Below, one piece after another: positions 17,231-26,705 of a DNA stretch of 64,000 nucleotides (positions within the stretch are counted from its first letter, which is position 1; the number at the start of each line of letters is the position of its first letter). Position numbers and translations under genes: made by a program. The stretch comes from Cyclobacteriaceae bacterium (GTDB lineage Bacteria > Bacteroidota > Bacteroidia > Cytophagales > Cyclobacteriaceae): NCBI GenBank assembly GCA_016787755.1, contig JAEUUA010000013.1, positions 402,651 to 466,650 of the forward strand, read 5' to 3'. The notes beneath the pieces were generated by a model, which ran no database searches, had not been told where the DNA came from, and worked only from the letters and a program-made list of their open reading frames with translations.

Positions 17231-18928
17231 ATGGAAATACTGGAAGAAAAGAAAAATAAGAACAGACGATACAAACCAATTCTGGATGGCATCCCGGATT
17301 GGCCTGTGTATCGGTTAAGCAAAAATCGAAAAGAATTTATTGAAGAAGTAGCAGCTAAATCCATTGAGAGGATTAAACAATTGCGTCCCAATACAAAGCA
17401 ATTGATAAGTGATTTAGAGGCAACTGCCTACCGTGAGCAAAACAGAATTAAGCGCAACCGCTGGCGGGTTGATCCAAAAGATGATCAAAAATTTTGGTCA
17501 AAAGTTAAAAGTGAGTTAGTAGAATTAAGCTCCAAAAACACCAATGAAATTGATGGTATTGTTGATGACATTCTGGAGCGAATTGTGCAGCGATACGCAG
17601 ATGAAATTGCCGGAAATTTTAAGCCTAACTCCTACCGTGTTACCCGCGAATTAATAAAATTTTGGTTTCAGCGTTTATTGAATGGAGCCCGGGTAAAAAA
17701 GTTTGGTGCCTTCTTTCGCAATCAATATACCCTTCGCGATAAAATTCAAATTGTTGGTAAGGTAAAAATGTTGCGCACGTTAGCTAAGCAAGGCACAGTT
17801 GTAATGGTGCCAACTCACTTTAGTAATTTGGATTCAATTTTAATCGGTTGGGTAATCCATTCTTGTGGCCTACCGGCTTTTATTTATGGAGCCGGTCTTA
17901 ATCTCTTCAATATTAAAATTTTTGCTTACTTCATGAATAGCCTGGGGGCTTATAAAGTAGATAGAAGAAAGAAAAACCTTCCCTACCTCGAAACATTAAA
18001 GATGTATTCGAGCCTAGCCATTCAAAAAGGAGCCCATAGCTTATTCTTTCCAGGTGGAACACGGTCGCGTTCCGGTTTAATTGAAAAACAATTAAAACTA
18101 GGATTATTAAGTACGGCCATTGAGGCACAGCGTAATCTTTATCTGGAAAGCACCGGGGGAGAACCGGTTCGTAAAATTTTTATTGTACCCGTAACGCTCA
18201 ACTATAATTTCGTATTGGAAGCTCCTGACTTAATTGAAGATTATCTGCATGTAAAGGGTCAGGATAAATATTTTCCTGAACAGGATAAATATGGAAGTGT
18301 TCAGCTACTTCGTTTTCTTTTTAAGTTTTTTACTAAAGGATCCAATATTTCAGTTTCGATTGGGACGGGATTAGATGTACTTGGAAATTATGTAGATGAT
18401 GCTGGTAACAGCCTTGATAATCAAGGGCGCGTTATTGAAACAAAAGACTATTTCGTCTCAAACAGTCATATTACCGATGATAAGCAACGGGAAGACGAGT
18501 ACACGCGCATGCTCAGCAATCGCATTGTCACCGAGTACCATCGCATTAACCGGGTATTTGCCAGTCATGTGGCTGCCTATGTCGCATTCGAAATTTGGCA
18601 AAAGAAATTTCCCATGCTCGATCTTTTCAGTTTGCTCCGCTTACCGGAAGAAGATCTTGAAATTGAGTATACCGAATTTCGCGAAACATTTAAGCGCGTG
18701 CGCAAGCGCATCTACGAATTAAAAGATGAAGGAAAGGTTCGACATGCTACTCATTTGAAGGGAAAAGCTGATGCCGTGATTAAATTAGGAGTTGAAAATG
18801 TAGGCATCTTTCATCTTAAGCGACCCCTTCTTATCAATAAAAAGGGGAACATAATCACCCACGACCTTACTGTACTTTATTATTACCATAATCGACTGGT
18901 TGGCTATGACCTTGAGCAGTATATCTGA
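17231..18928 (+). CDS. PlsB/PlsC-type glycerolipid acyltransferase
   Basis: The 565-residue protein carries the glycerolipid acyltransferase core at about residues 185-330: block I is THFSNLDS (HX4D) and block III FPGGTRSRSGLIE. It is longer than PlsC, with a helical N-terminal region of about 160 residues and a ~200-residue C-terminal extension, so it resembles the PlsB-like acyltransferases of Bacteroidota. It probably acylates glycerol-3-phosphate or lysophosphatidate at the membrane. Its end overlaps gpsA by 23 bp. Since GpsA makes glycerol-3-phosphate, the pair forms a compact phospholipid precursor operon. Whether it acts at sn-1 or sn-2 cannot be decided from the sequence. Confidence 0.88.
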   Translation: MEILEEKKNKNRRYKPILDGIPDWPVYRLSKNRKEFIEEVAAKSIERIKQLRPNTKQLISDLEATAYREQNRIKRNRWRVDPKDDQKFWSKVKSELVELSSKNTNEIDGIVDDILERIVQRYADEIAGNFKPNSYRVTRELIKFWFQRLLNGARVKKFGAFFRNQYTLRDKIQIVGKVKMLRTLAKQGTVVMVPTHFSNLDSILIGWVIHSCGLPAFIYGAGLNLFNIKIFAYFMNSLGAYKVDRRKKNLPYLETLKMYSSLAIQKGAHSLFFPGGTRSRSGLIEKQLKLGLLSTAIEAQRNLYLESTGGEPVRKIFIVPVTLNYNFVLEAPDLIEDYLHVKGQDKYFPEQDKYGSVQLLRFLFKFFTKGSNISVSIGTGLDVLGNYVDDAGNSLDNQGRVIETKDYFVSNSHITDDKQREDEYTRMLSNRIVTEYHRINRVFASHVAAYVAFEIWQKKFPMLDLFSLLRLPEEDLEIEYTEFRETFKRVRKRIYELKDEGKVRHATHLKGKADAVIKLGVENVGIFHLKRPLLINKKGNIITHDLTVLYYYHNRLVGYDLEQYI

Positions 18929-19961
18929 CAAACCTGTTGGAGTAATTGGAGCTGGTAATTTCGGAACTGTGATTGCTAATATCCTGGCCATCAACCGCAA
19001 GGTTTTGCTTTATGCCCGCAATGAACAGGTGGTTGCTTCCATGCGTGCAAGTCGCCAGCATAAAGGGTATCCGCTTCACCCGCAGGTTGAACCTACGCAT
19101 GATATGGCGCAGCTTGCTTCGCATTGTGATGTTATCTTTCCCATAGTACCTTCTGCGCACTTTCGCGCCATGATGAAACAACTGTCGCCTTATTTGCATC
19201 CGTATCATATCCTAATCCATGGCACAAAGGGTTTTGATATCTCGCTGCCCGAAGGGCAAACGACAGAAAGCATAGCTAAACTAACTCGAACTCAAGTGAA
19301 AACGATGAGTGAGGTGATACAGGAAGAAAGCGTTGTAGTGCGTGTAGGGTGCCTTGCCGGTCCTAATCTTGCAAAAGAACTTGCGCAACGTCAGCCAGGA
19401 GCCACCGTAGTGGCAAGTCATTTTAACGAAGTAATTCAGATTGGTAAAAGAATGCTTCGTAACGACCGGTTTCAAGTTTACGAAAACAGTGACATTGTTG
19501 GGGTAGAAATAGCCGGTGTATTAAAAAACATTATCGCCATTGCATCAGGGGCACTTAGTGGTTTGGGCTATGGCGAAAATGCAAAAGGTTTGTTGGTCAG
19601 CCGTGGTGCAGTAGAAATGGTTTATCTCGGCCGCGCTTTGGGGGGTGATTTAAAAGCGTTTTTGGGTGTAGCAGGGATTGGCGATCTGGTTACTACTTGC
19701 AACAGTCCCATGAGTAGAAACTTTACCGTGGGGTACCGACTTGCCAAGGGTGAGAAACTCTCTGAAATTTTAGCCGATATGTCGGAAATTGCTGAAGGTA
19801 TTAATACGGTTCGAATTGCTAAGAAGTGTGCCGATCATTATAAAGTTCGTGCCCTTATCACGGATCGATTGTACAAAGTGTTGTTTGAAGGAATGACGGT
19901 GGAAGAGGCGCTTGATTTTTTAATGCGCTATCCATTAAATGTGGATATTGATTTTATCTAA
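18906..19961 (+). CDS. gpsA: NAD(P)-dependent glycerol-3-phosphate dehydrogenase
   Basis: The start is the ATG at 18906; a TTG two codons earlier is less likely. The 351-residue enzyme reduces dihydroxyacetone phosphate to glycerol-3-phosphate. The NAD motif is VIGAGNFGTVIANILA at about residues 13-28. Other motifs are HGTKGFD, CLAGPNLAKELAQRQPGA, the catalytic lysine region VAGVLKNIIAIASG, and the substrate-binding loop SRNFTVGYRLAKGEK. It is translationally coupled to the preceding acyltransferase gene and converges on the HIT gene, with stops 4 bp apart. Confidence 0.96.
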   Translation: MTLSSISDKPVGVIGAGNFGTVIANILAINRKVLLYARNEQVVASMRASRQHKGYPLHPQVEPTHDMAQLASHCDVIFPIVPSAHFRAMMKQLSPYLHPYHILIHGTKGFDISLPEGQTTESIAKLTRTQVKTMSEVIQEESVVVRVGCLAGPNLAKELAQRQPGATVVASHFNEVIQIGKRMLRNDRFQVYENSDIVGVEIAGVLKNIIAIASGALSGLGYGENAKGLLVSRGAVEMVYLGRALGGDLKAFLGVAGIGDLVTTCNSPMSRNFTVGYRLAKGEKLSEILADMSEIAEGINTVRIAKKCADHYKVRALITDRLYKVLFEGMTVEEALDFLMRYPLNVDIDFI

Positions 19962-19965
19962 ACGA

Positions 19966-20361
19966 TTAACCAATTGCGCGTTTAACTTTTTCAGCAATTG
20001 CTTTCATCGTGTCTGACTCAAGTTTCAATTTAGGTTTTGTGAAATTGATATCGCTCATAGTGTTCATAGGTACTAAATGAACATGCGTATGGGGTACTTC
20101 CAGCCCGATCACTGCTACCCCAATTCTTTTGCAAGGAATAACCTTCTTCAATGCTATGGCTACTTTTTTAGCAAACACCATCATGTTTGCTAAAGTGGCT
20201 TCATCCAAATCAAAAATGTAATCAATTTCTTTTTTAGGAACGATTAGGGTATGGCCTGCTACTAATGGCATCACATCCAAAAAAGCAATGAACCATTCAT
20301 CTTCGGCTACAATATAACCTGGAATTTCCCGATTAATGATTTTTGTAAAAATGGATGACAT
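19966..20361 (-). CDS. HIT family protein (nucleotide hydrolase/transferase)
   Basis: A 131-residue histidine-triad protein. It starts SIFTKIINREIPGYIVAED, typical of the Hint branch, with AFLDVMPLVAGHTLIVPKKE in the middle and the triad HTHVHLVPM near the C-terminus. Family members hydrolyse nucleoside phosphoramidates or related AMP conjugates; the physiological substrate is not known here. The gene follows greA by 12 bp on the same strand, so both are probably on one transcript. Confidence 0.94.
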   Translation of the reverse strand: MSSIFTKIINREIPGYIVAEDEWFIAFLDVMPLVAGHTLIVPKKEIDYIFDLDEATLANMMVFAKKVAIALKKVIPCKRIGVAVIGLEVPHTHVHLVPMNTMSDINFTKPKLKLESDTMKAIAEKVKRAIG

Positions 20362-20373
20362 GAAAATATAATT

Positions 20374-20850
20374 CTACGCGCCAATATTCAAAATTTCGAA
20401 TTCCATTTCGCCCGCTGGAGTTTTTATCACTACCGTATCCCCTTTCTTCTTTCCCAACAATCCTTTACCAATGGGTGATTGTGTTGAAATTTTTCCGGCC
20501 TTCAAATCAGCTTCTTCTTCTGACACCAGCATGTATGTCATCGAAGCTCTGTTTTTTTTATTTTTAATAGTTACTTTAGATAAAATCGATACGGAAGAAG
20601 TATCCACGTTGGTCTCGTCAAGCAACCGAGCACCGCTCAATGTGTTTTCTAATTGGGCAATCTTAGCTTCTAAATGTCCCTGAGCATCTTTAGCTGCATC
20701 ATACTCTGCATTTTCACTTAGGTCGCCTTTATCACGCGCCTCAGCGATTTGCTTAGCAATGTCGGATCGCCCTTTCGATTTAAGGGTAGCTAACTCATTA
20801 GTAAGTCGATCCAAGCCTTCCTTTGTATAATAAGAAATTTTCGCACTCAT
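20374..20850 (-). CDS. greA: transcription elongation factor GreA
   Basis: The 158-residue protein has the full Gre architecture: an N-terminal antiparallel coiled coil (YYTKEGLDRLTNELATLKSKG, then EARDKGDLSENAEYDAAKDAQG at the tip that holds the two catalytic acidic residues, DLSENAEYD) and a C-terminal FKBP-like domain ending GEMEFEILNI with ISTQSPIGKGLLGKKKGD. It rescues backtracked RNA polymerase by stimulating transcript cleavage. It lies 12 bp upstream of the HIT gene. Confidence 0.97.
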   Translation of the reverse strand: MSAKISYYTKEGLDRLTNELATLKSKGRSDIAKQIAEARDKGDLSENAEYDAAKDAQGHLEAKIAQLENTLSGARLLDETNVDTSSVSILSKVTIKNKKNRASMTYMLVSEEEADLKAGKISTQSPIGKGLLGKKKGDTVVIKTPAGEMEFEILNIGA

Positions 20851-20912
20851 ATTAAATTTTCGTTAATAGACACCTCATTCATTCTCCTTAATTCAATTGG
20901 AGGTAAAAAAAG

Positions 20913-20946
20913 AAACAACGGCTTCTGGAGTGAAGCCGTTGTTTTA
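20913..20946 (-). terminator. strong hairpin terminator downstream of the pentapeptide gene
   Basis: A perfect 13-bp stem, AAACAACGGCTTC / GAAGCCGTTGTTT, with a six-base loop. It lies 42 bp past the stop of the pentapeptide gene and upstream of greA. The A-rich flank on the plus side gives T residues on the minus-strand RNA. Confidence 0.85.
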
Positions 20947-20987
20947 AATTCAACACAAAACTAATTTTTTAATTTAGCAAAACAAAA

Positions 20988-21833
20988 TTAAGCACCCACC
21001 AACTCGGGGATGATGGTTTTCACTTCTTCCAATAGTTCATCATCAAATTTTGCCAGATATAAGGTTTTAGCTTTTGTCAACTGCTCAAGGGTCAGCCCTT
21101 TTGCTCCCCGTAGATCAGCTTTATATAAACTTGCATTTTCAAAATCAGCACCCATTAGATAGCTACCCGATAAATTGGCCTCCATTAAAAAAGCATTTTT
21201 AAAATTAGTCTTTATCAAAAAAGCTCCTTGAAATTGAGATTTAATCAAAAATGCATCCTTGAAATTGGCCCCACTCGCATATGCTCCTTTCAAAAAGGCT
21301 TGATTCAAATTTGAGTTTTCAAAATTGGTTTGGTTCAATCTCGTGTTTTCCAAATTAGTTTCTATCAGTGACGAGTTTGAGAAATTTGCCGAGTTCATAT
21401 TTGAACCCGCTAGGTTTACGTAATTTAAGTTGGTACGTGATAAATAACAATTTACCAGATTAATATCATGAATTTTATTCCGGTTTAATCGTTTGATATT
21501 ACCTACTGTTCTGAAAGCCGCTTCATCCGATTCCCACAAACGAAAGTCATCAATTTCATCACGATAAAATCGGATTCGTTGACGAGTTTCACCGTTTTGA
21601 TTCAACCAAACCAGCAAAATACCAATGATGGCAATATCGAAAATCATTCCATGCGCCTCCGCTAAAATTTGCGGCCAGAAATTTTCAAAATCGTTGAGGT
21701 AATATTTAAAACTGAAAGAAAGAACCAGCAAAGCGATAATCGCCAATACGATGGCCGAAGTTAGCAAAGGCTTCTCAACAATAATGTTGAATTGATCCCG
21801 AATCTTACTAAATATTTTCTTGTAACGGGCCAT
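20988..21833 (-). CDS. pentapeptide-repeat membrane protein
   Basis: A 281-residue protein with two N-terminal transmembrane helices (about residues 21-45 and 60-77). From about residue 118 to 250 it has pentapeptide repeats of the A(N/D)LXX type, such as NLNYVNLAGSNMNSANFSNSS and LKGAYASGANFKDAFLIKSQF, which fold as a right-handed quadrilateral beta-helix. The repeat domain would face the cytoplasm. The biochemical role is unknown; such proteins are usually scaffolds. The gene ends at a strong terminator and does not appear to be in an operon. Confidence 0.9.
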   Translation of the reverse strand: MARYKKIFSKIRDQFNIIVEKPLLTSAIVLAIIALLVLSFSFKYYLNDFENFWPQILAEAHGMIFDIAIIGILLVWLNQNGETRQRIRFYRDEIDDFRLWESDEAAFRTVGNIKRLNRNKIHDINLVNCYLSRTNLNYVNLAGSNMNSANFSNSSLIETNLENTRLNQTNFENSNLNQAFLKGAYASGANFKDAFLIKSQFQGAFLIKTNFKNAFLMEANLSGSYLMGADFENASLYKADLRGAKGLTLEQLTKAKTLYLAKFDDELLEEVKTIIPELVGA

Positions 21834-21980
21834 ATTCTTGCCTGCCTAAACCATAAAATTACGCTCTAAAAAACTCAAAGCCACTATCAAATAAAATCAA
21901 AATTTCATTAATGACAGCATTAAATAAGTTATAGATTTAACGGAATCATACTTACGTATCAGACTAGTCACTATTCAAAT

Positions 21981-23333
21981 CTACAAAAGCAAATGGATCG
22001 TTAGAAAATAAATCGCCAATCCCAGCAAGTCGTTAGTTGTTGTAATGAAAGGACCTGAAGCCAGGGCGGGGTTAAATCCCATATTATTTAGAATTAAAGG
22101 GGTAATTGTACCAATAAAGGAAGCAAAAACAACGACAAAAAATAGGGCAATAGATACTACCAGGTTAAGGGGATCATACCCAAAAACAATCCAGGTGATA
22201 CCAAAAACAATGATCGAAAGGAATGCTCCATTTAACAAGGCAACACTAAATACTTTTAAAAGTCGCTTCCATAGTCCTTCGTCTACAAAGCTTGGATTTA
22301 CCAGGGTTTGAACAATCAGGGAGGAGGATTGAATCCCAACGTTTCCACCCGTAGCTTGAATTAAGGGTATAAAAAAAGCAATGGCTGTAATGCGCGCAAT
22401 CTCCTGCTCGAAAAAGCCCATGAGTCGGGCGCTTATCATCCCGCCCAATATACCAATGAAAAGCCACGGTAAGCGAGCCCGTGTATTGCGCCAAACACTA
22501 TCATCTTCTTCAACATCTTCAGTAATACCCGACATGATTTGCCGTTCTTCTTCAGCCTGTTCGGTAATTACATCCACCACGTCATCGATGGTAATTCTTC
22601 CCACTAAATGCCCCTCTACATTTACCACGGGTACAGATTCCAAATCATATTTACTCATGATCTCGGCCACTTCCCTGTCTTCCAAATAGGTTTCAACGGA
22701 TACTACATCATCATCCAGTATATCTTTTACAATCGTGCGTGGATCTGATAAGATGAGCTTTTGAAGGGATACTCTTCCCAGTAATTTGTTTGAATCATCA
22801 ATCACATAAACCGCATAAAATTTCGATACATGCTCGGCCTGTTTTCTGATCTCTTCAACACATTGCACAACGGTCCAATAGTCATAGGCGGTGATTAACT
22901 CTTTCGCCATCAAACCACCGGCCACATGCTCATCGTAACGCAGCAGATCGATAACCTGCGATTTCAATTCAGGCTCAAGTCTCGCAATTATTTCCTCACT
23001 ACTTTTAATCGGTAACTCATTCAGAATATCAGCAGCGTCATCGGAATCAAGTAGATTAATAATTTCTGTAATTTCCTGAGTCGTATAATTGGATAAAAAA
23101 GTTTTGCGTGTATCGGCATCCAGGTCGTTTATGATTTTGGATCTAACGTCCAATGAAAGTAAGTCCAAAACGTATTTTGATTCTTCGCCATTAAATTCAT
23201 AGAGTAACGAAGTGATATCAGCTGGATTTATTTCTGCCAGGCTTTCGCGAATAAAAACGCTGTCACGCTGATCCAGTGCTTGCTGAAAGCGATCTCTAAA
23301 TTCTTTGTTTAATTCAAATTCAACGGCCTTCAC
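21981..23333 (-). CDS. mgtE: magnesium transporter MgtE
   Basis: The 450-residue channel has the cytosolic N domain (superhelical region with LLSLDVRSKIINDLDADTRKTFL and DSDDAADILNELP), a tandem CBS domain pair (about 135-255) with the Mg-sensing acidic connecting helix, and a C-terminal membrane domain with about five helices. The pore signature is ATGGNVGIQSSSLIVQ. It imports Mg2+ and closes when cytosolic Mg2+ is high. Its start overlaps the end of rsmA by 14 bp, so it is likely co-translated. Confidence 0.96.
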   Translation of the reverse strand: MKAVEFELNKEFRDRFQQALDQRDSVFIRESLAEINPADITSLLYEFNGEESKYVLDLLSLDVRSKIINDLDADTRKTFLSNYTTQEITEIINLLDSDDAADILNELPIKSSEEIIARLEPELKSQVIDLLRYDEHVAGGLMAKELITAYDYWTVVQCVEEIRKQAEHVSKFYAVYVIDDSNKLLGRVSLQKLILSDPRTIVKDILDDDVVSVETYLEDREVAEIMSKYDLESVPVVNVEGHLVGRITIDDVVDVITEQAEEERQIMSGITEDVEEDDSVWRNTRARLPWLFIGILGGMISARLMGFFEQEIARITAIAFFIPLIQATGGNVGIQSSSLIVQTLVNPSFVDEGLWKRLLKVFSVALLNGAFLSIIVFGITWIVFGYDPLNLVVSIALFFVVVFASFIGTITPLILNNMGFNPALASGPFITTTNDLLGLAIYFLTIHLLL

Positions 23334-24099
23334 GGGAATTTTCTAATTGCTGGGTAAGAAACACAAACTCTTCAACCCCCAACCGCTCGGCTCGTTTATC
23401 CAACAAGGAATGATCCAATATGGAGGCAGGCAAATTTAGAACTTTCAGTGCGTTGCGCAAGGTCTTGCGCCTGTTTTGAAATCCTTGCTTTACCACTACT
23501 TTAAAAAGTGCTTCATCACACGCTAACTTCAATCGGTTGTTACGAGTTAATCTAATTACAGCAGACATTACTTTAGGAGGTGGAAAAAAAACTCCGGGGG
23601 GTACTTTAAACAAATAATCAATGTCGTAATACGCCTGAAGTAGCACACTTAAAATTCCATAGGTTTTGCTCCCGGGCTTTTCTGCAATGCGGTCAGCAAC
23701 TTCTTTTTGCAACATACACACTACCTGACTTACCTGATTGCGATATTCAAGTACTCTAAAAAAAATCTGTGAAGAAATGTTATACGGAAAATTTCCAATG
23801 ATGTGAATCTTTCCAGTAAACAGTTTATCCAACTCTAGTTGCAGAAAATCTGCTTCGATTATGTGTGTATCCAAGGCTGGAAAATGTTCCTTCAAATAAG
23901 CAATAGACTCGCGATCAATTTCAATCAATTTTAGATCAACAGGTTTTTGTTGTAAGTACTCAGTCAGTACTCCTGTACCCGGACCAATTTCAATAACTTG
24001 ATGAGTGTTGCCCGAAAGGATGAGAGAATCGACAATGCGCTCAGCAATATTTTTGTCTTTTAAGAAGTGTTGGCCAAGATGTCTTTTAGGGCGTACCAT
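23320..24099 (-). CDS. rsmA: 16S rRNA (adenine-1518/1519-N6) dimethyltransferase
   Basis: The 259-residue KsgA/RsmA enzyme dimethylates two adjacent adenines in helix 45 of 16S rRNA. Motifs are RPKRHLGQHFLKDKNIAERI at the N-terminus, VIEIGPGTGVLTEYL (SAM-binding), LIEIDRE and the catalytic IGNFPYNISSQIFF. The C-terminal segment FQNRRKTLRNAL is also typical. It is the first gene of a two-gene operon with mgtE and is divergent from pdxA, with 102 bp between. Confidence 0.97.
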   Translation of the reverse strand: MVRPKRHLGQHFLKDKNIAERIVDSLILSGNTHQVIEIGPGTGVLTEYLQQKPVDLKLIEIDRESIAYLKEHFPALDTHIIEADFLQLELDKLFTGKIHIIGNFPYNISSQIFFRVLEYRNQVSQVVCMLQKEVADRIAEKPGSKTYGILSVLLQAYYDIDYLFKVPPGVFFPPPKVMSAVIRLTRNNRLKLACDEALFKVVVKQGFQNRRKTLRNALKVLNLPASILDHSLLDKRAERLGVEEFVFLTQQLENSREGR

Positions 24100-24201
24100 T
24101 ACTCTGCAAGTATAGCAGATTCCGACTTCAACAAACTATCCTGCATAAAATCAAAACAAGAAATTTCTGCTACCTTGCACAGGAAGTAAATTCAACTACC
24201 T

Positions 24202-25227
24202 ATGACTACCATACAAGCAGATAAACCGCGCATTGGAATTACACTTGGCGACCTTAATGGCATTGGTCCCGAGGTAATCATCAAGGCGTTGGCCGACAAT
24301 CGATTGCTTACGCTAATGACTCCAGTTATTTATGGTTCCACAAAAGTACTTTCCTTCTACAGAAAATTAATGAATCTGGAAGAGTTCAATTATAGTGTTG
24401 TAAAGAATAAAGGACAATTATTTTCAAAAACCGTTAACGTTGTCAACTGTTGGGAAGATGTTTATGAAATTAACCCTGGTCAGCCATCGAAACAAACTGC
24501 CAAGGCGGCTCTGCTAAGCCTAAGAAAAGCCGTTGAAGAAGTCAAAGAAGGATTGATTGATGGTTTTGTTACAGGACCAATCGACAAAAACACCATCCAT
24601 GGAGAAGAATTTCCATTTCAAGGTCATACCGAGTATCTGACTCAGGAATTTAATGCCGGAGAAAGTCTTATGCTTATGGTTGGCCGCGATCTTAAAGTAG
24701 GGTTGGTAACCGAACATGTTCCCATCAAGGATGTTTCGACCTTCATCACCAAAGAGCGGGTTGAACTTAAGATTCGATTGCTGGAACTAACACTAAAGAA
24801 GGATTTTCTTATCAACAAACCAAAAATTGCTGTGCTTGGGTTAAATCCTCATGCAGGCGATGAGGGCTTGCTTGGACAGGAGGAAATCGAAGTGATAAAA
24901 CCTGTCATTAACGACTTGAAGACGAAAGGGAAATTAATTTTTGGACCGTTTCCAGCGGATGGATTTTTTGCTACCGGTCAACACGCTAAGTATGATGGCG
25001 TTATTGCTATGTATCACGATCAAGGTCTGGTAGCCTTTAAAACCTTAAGTTTTGAATCAGGCATCAACTATACTGCTGGCTTACCCCATGTGCGTACCTC
25101 ACCGGATCATGGAACTGCATACAATCTGGCTGGCAAAAATGAAGCGAGTGAGTCTTCTATGCGCGAAGCCATGTATGTTGCATGCGATATTATTAAGAAT
25201 AGAAGAGGGTATTTGGTAGAAAAATAA
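24202..25227 (+). CDS. pdxA: 4-hydroxythreonine-4-phosphate dehydrogenase
   Basis: The 341-residue enzyme acts in the DXP-dependent pyridoxal phosphate pathway. It starts PRIGITLGDLNGIGPEVIIKAL, has the metal-binding histidine motif GHTEYL (around residue 146), GLVTEHVPIKDV, GLNPHAGDEGLLGQEE and the second metal site AMYHDQGLVAFKTL. Length is normal. The promoter may include a TACCTTGC -7-like box about 30 bp upstream of the ATG. Confidence 0.97.
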   Translation: MTTIQADKPRIGITLGDLNGIGPEVIIKALADNRLLTLMTPVIYGSTKVLSFYRKLMNLEEFNYSVVKNKGQLFSKTVNVVNCWEDVYEINPGQPSKQTAKAALLSLRKAVEEVKEGLIDGFVTGPIDKNTIHGEEFPFQGHTEYLTQEFNAGESLMLMVGRDLKVGLVTEHVPIKDVSTFITKERVELKIRLLELTLKKDFLINKPKIAVLGLNPHAGDEGLLGQEEIEVIKPVINDLKTKGKLIFGPFPADGFFATGQHAKYDGVIAMYHDQGLVAFKTLSFESGINYTAGLPHVRTSPDHGTAYNLAGKNEASESSMREAMYVACDIIKNRRGYLVEK

Positions 25228-25319
25228 ATAACCTTACATGGTTTATAAACTTCTTATCTGAATAGTCAACATTACCAGTCAATTAATAGTAAATTTGGAT
25301 AGAAACCGAATAGGGCTTG

Positions 25320-25706
25320 ATGGATATTGTTACCAAAAAAAAACTCAACATTTTGATTCAACTGGCTGAAGCCGACAAGCATTTTGCAAAGGCCGAACGT
25401 GAGATGATTTTAAAAATAGCGCAGGACAGAAAATTTCCAGAGGAAGACGTGAACCAATTAATCAGAAACCCAGAACCAATAGATACGCTGGGTGCCCTCT
25501 CAAATGATCAAAAATTCGATTATCTGATGGATTGCATTGATTTGATCTTTGCAGATCAGAAAGTATTTGAAAGCGAATTGATCTTCACAAAAAGTATTGC
25601 CATCAAGCTGGGATTTAAGAAAAATGTGGTTGATTTTTTGGTTGAAAATTCCAGCAAACGACCCATTCCAGAATTGAAATCAGTTGCCTTCAACGAATAC
25701 TGGTGA
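25320..25706 (+). CDS. TerB-like helical protein
   Basis: The ATG at 25320 follows a TAAATTTG -7-like box at 25290-25297. The 128-residue product is all-helical and acidic, with LIQLAEADKHFAKAEREMILKIAQ and a second similar half CIDLIFADQKVFESELIFTKSIAIKLGF. This duplicated pattern with conserved acidic residues looks like the TerB domain, which is metal-associated in tellurite-resistance proteins; many TerB-like proteins have unrelated roles. It stands alone between pdxA and yceD. The function is not known. Confidence 0.7.
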   Translation: MDIVTKKKLNILIQLAEADKHFAKAEREMILKIAQDRKFPEEDVNQLIRNPEPIDTLGALSNDQKFDYLMDCIDLIFADQKVFESELIFTKSIAIKLGFKKNVVDFLVENSSKRPIPELKSVAFNEYW

Positions 25707-25786
25707 AGGATACCGCTTAATTGAGGTTTAAACCCATAAAAAGCAAAATTTCGCGGCTTTAGAGTCGCAAATCCAATAAATTCTGA

Positions 25787-25794
25787 TAAATTTG
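25787..25794 (+). promoter_or_regulatory. possible -7 box (TAAATTTG) for yceD-rpmF
   Basis: TAAATTTG matches the Bacteroidota -7 consensus TAnnTTTG and lies 26 bp before the TTG start of yceD. The -33 region is not clear. Confidence 0.35.
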
Positions 25795-25820
25795 CCCGCT
25801 CATTTTAAAAAACCCTCGGG

Positions 25821-26339
25821 TTGGGAGATTTTACGGTAAATATCATCGGGTTGAGTAATAAAGCCCATCATTTTGACTTTGAGTTGAAAGATGGTTTTTT
25901 TGAAAAATACGGTAAGGAGGTCGTCTCAAAAGGCCTTTTTGATGTTCATGTGATTCTCGAAAAAAAGGAGACGTTTATTGATGTTGAATTTGAGATTTCC
26001 GGCAGCACTCAACTGATTTGCGACCGATCGTTGGAACCCTTTGATTATCCGATCAAAGAAAAGAAAACGATCGTATTCAAATACGGAGAAGTAGCGCAGG
26101 AAATCAGTGATGAAATTGCAATCATTACCCGCGATCAGGTAAGTCTGGATTTGGGTCAGTTTATGTATGAATTCATTACCCTTACAATACCAATAAAAAA
26201 AGTACATCCCTCCCTTCAGGCGGAAGATGAGGATGACGAGAGTGAATATAAAATGATTTATAGTACATCGGTGAATGAAGAAATAGAATCGGAAGACACC
26301 GATCCAAGATGGGAAAAATTGAAAAAGTTAAATAAATAA
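25821..26339 (+). CDS. YceD/DUF177 family protein
   Basis: The 172-residue protein has the DUF177 core with STQLICDRSLEPFDYPIKEKKTIVFKYG and the acidic C-terminal region with DPRWEKLKKLNK. The start is TTG at 25821: an in-frame stop is at 25806-25808 and no ATG occurs until far into the gene, so an ATG start is excluded unless the gene is much shorter. DUF177 is almost always encoded directly before rpmF and has been linked to 23S rRNA synthesis or ribosome assembly. Here rpmF follows after 8 bp. Confidence 0.92.
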   Translation: MGDFTVNIIGLSNKAHHFDFELKDGFFEKYGKEVVSKGLFDVHVILEKKETFIDVEFEISGSTQLICDRSLEPFDYPIKEKKTIVFKYGEVAQEISDEIAIITRDQVSLDLGQFMYEFITLTIPIKKVHPSLQAEDEDDESEYKMIYSTSVNEEIESEDTDPRWEKLKKLNK

Positions 26340-26347
26340 TTTAGGTT

Positions 26348-26539
26348 ATGCCAAATCCAAAACGAAAGACCTCAAAAACCCGCAGAGATAAGAGAAGAAC
26401 TCATTATAAGGCTACTGCTAAACAATTTACAGTGTGCCCTACTACGGGTGAAAACCATTTGCCACACCGTGCTTTCTGGCATGAAGGAAAGTTATTCTAC
26501 AAAGGCAATGTGGTAATGGAGAAAGAGGTTCTGGCTTAA
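26348..26539 (+). CDS. rpmF: 50S ribosomal protein L32
   Basis: A 63-residue basic protein beginning [21 protein letters not shown], the standard L32 N-terminus, then [15 protein letters not shown]. The zinc-binding cysteine arrangement of some L32 proteins is reduced here to a single cysteine. It is 8 bp after yceD and is followed by a terminator at 26636. Confidence 0.97.
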   Translation: MPNPKRKTSKTRRDKRRTHYKATAKQFTVCPTTGENHLPHRAFWHEGKLFYKGNVVMEKEVLA

Positions 26540-26635
26540 TACGCCATGCTCCGATCTCAAAAACAAAAAAGTATAAATCTTTATTTTGATTGCTATAAGA
26601 GCAAGCAAACAAGTTGAAGTACGCACATTTAGTAA

Positions 26636-26672
26636 GCCCGATTGAAAACTCAATCGGGCATTTGTTTTTTTA
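26636..26672 (+). terminator. Rho-independent terminator after rpmF
   Basis: Stem GCCCGATTGA / TCAATCGGGC (10 bp, perfect) with loop AAAC, followed by ATTTGTTTTTTT. It ends the yceD-rpmF transcript about 97 bp past the rpmF stop and 34 bp before fabH. Confidence 0.9.
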
Positions 26673-26705
26673 AAGAACGAGCAACTTAAAAAGTCACCAC
26701 AGCAT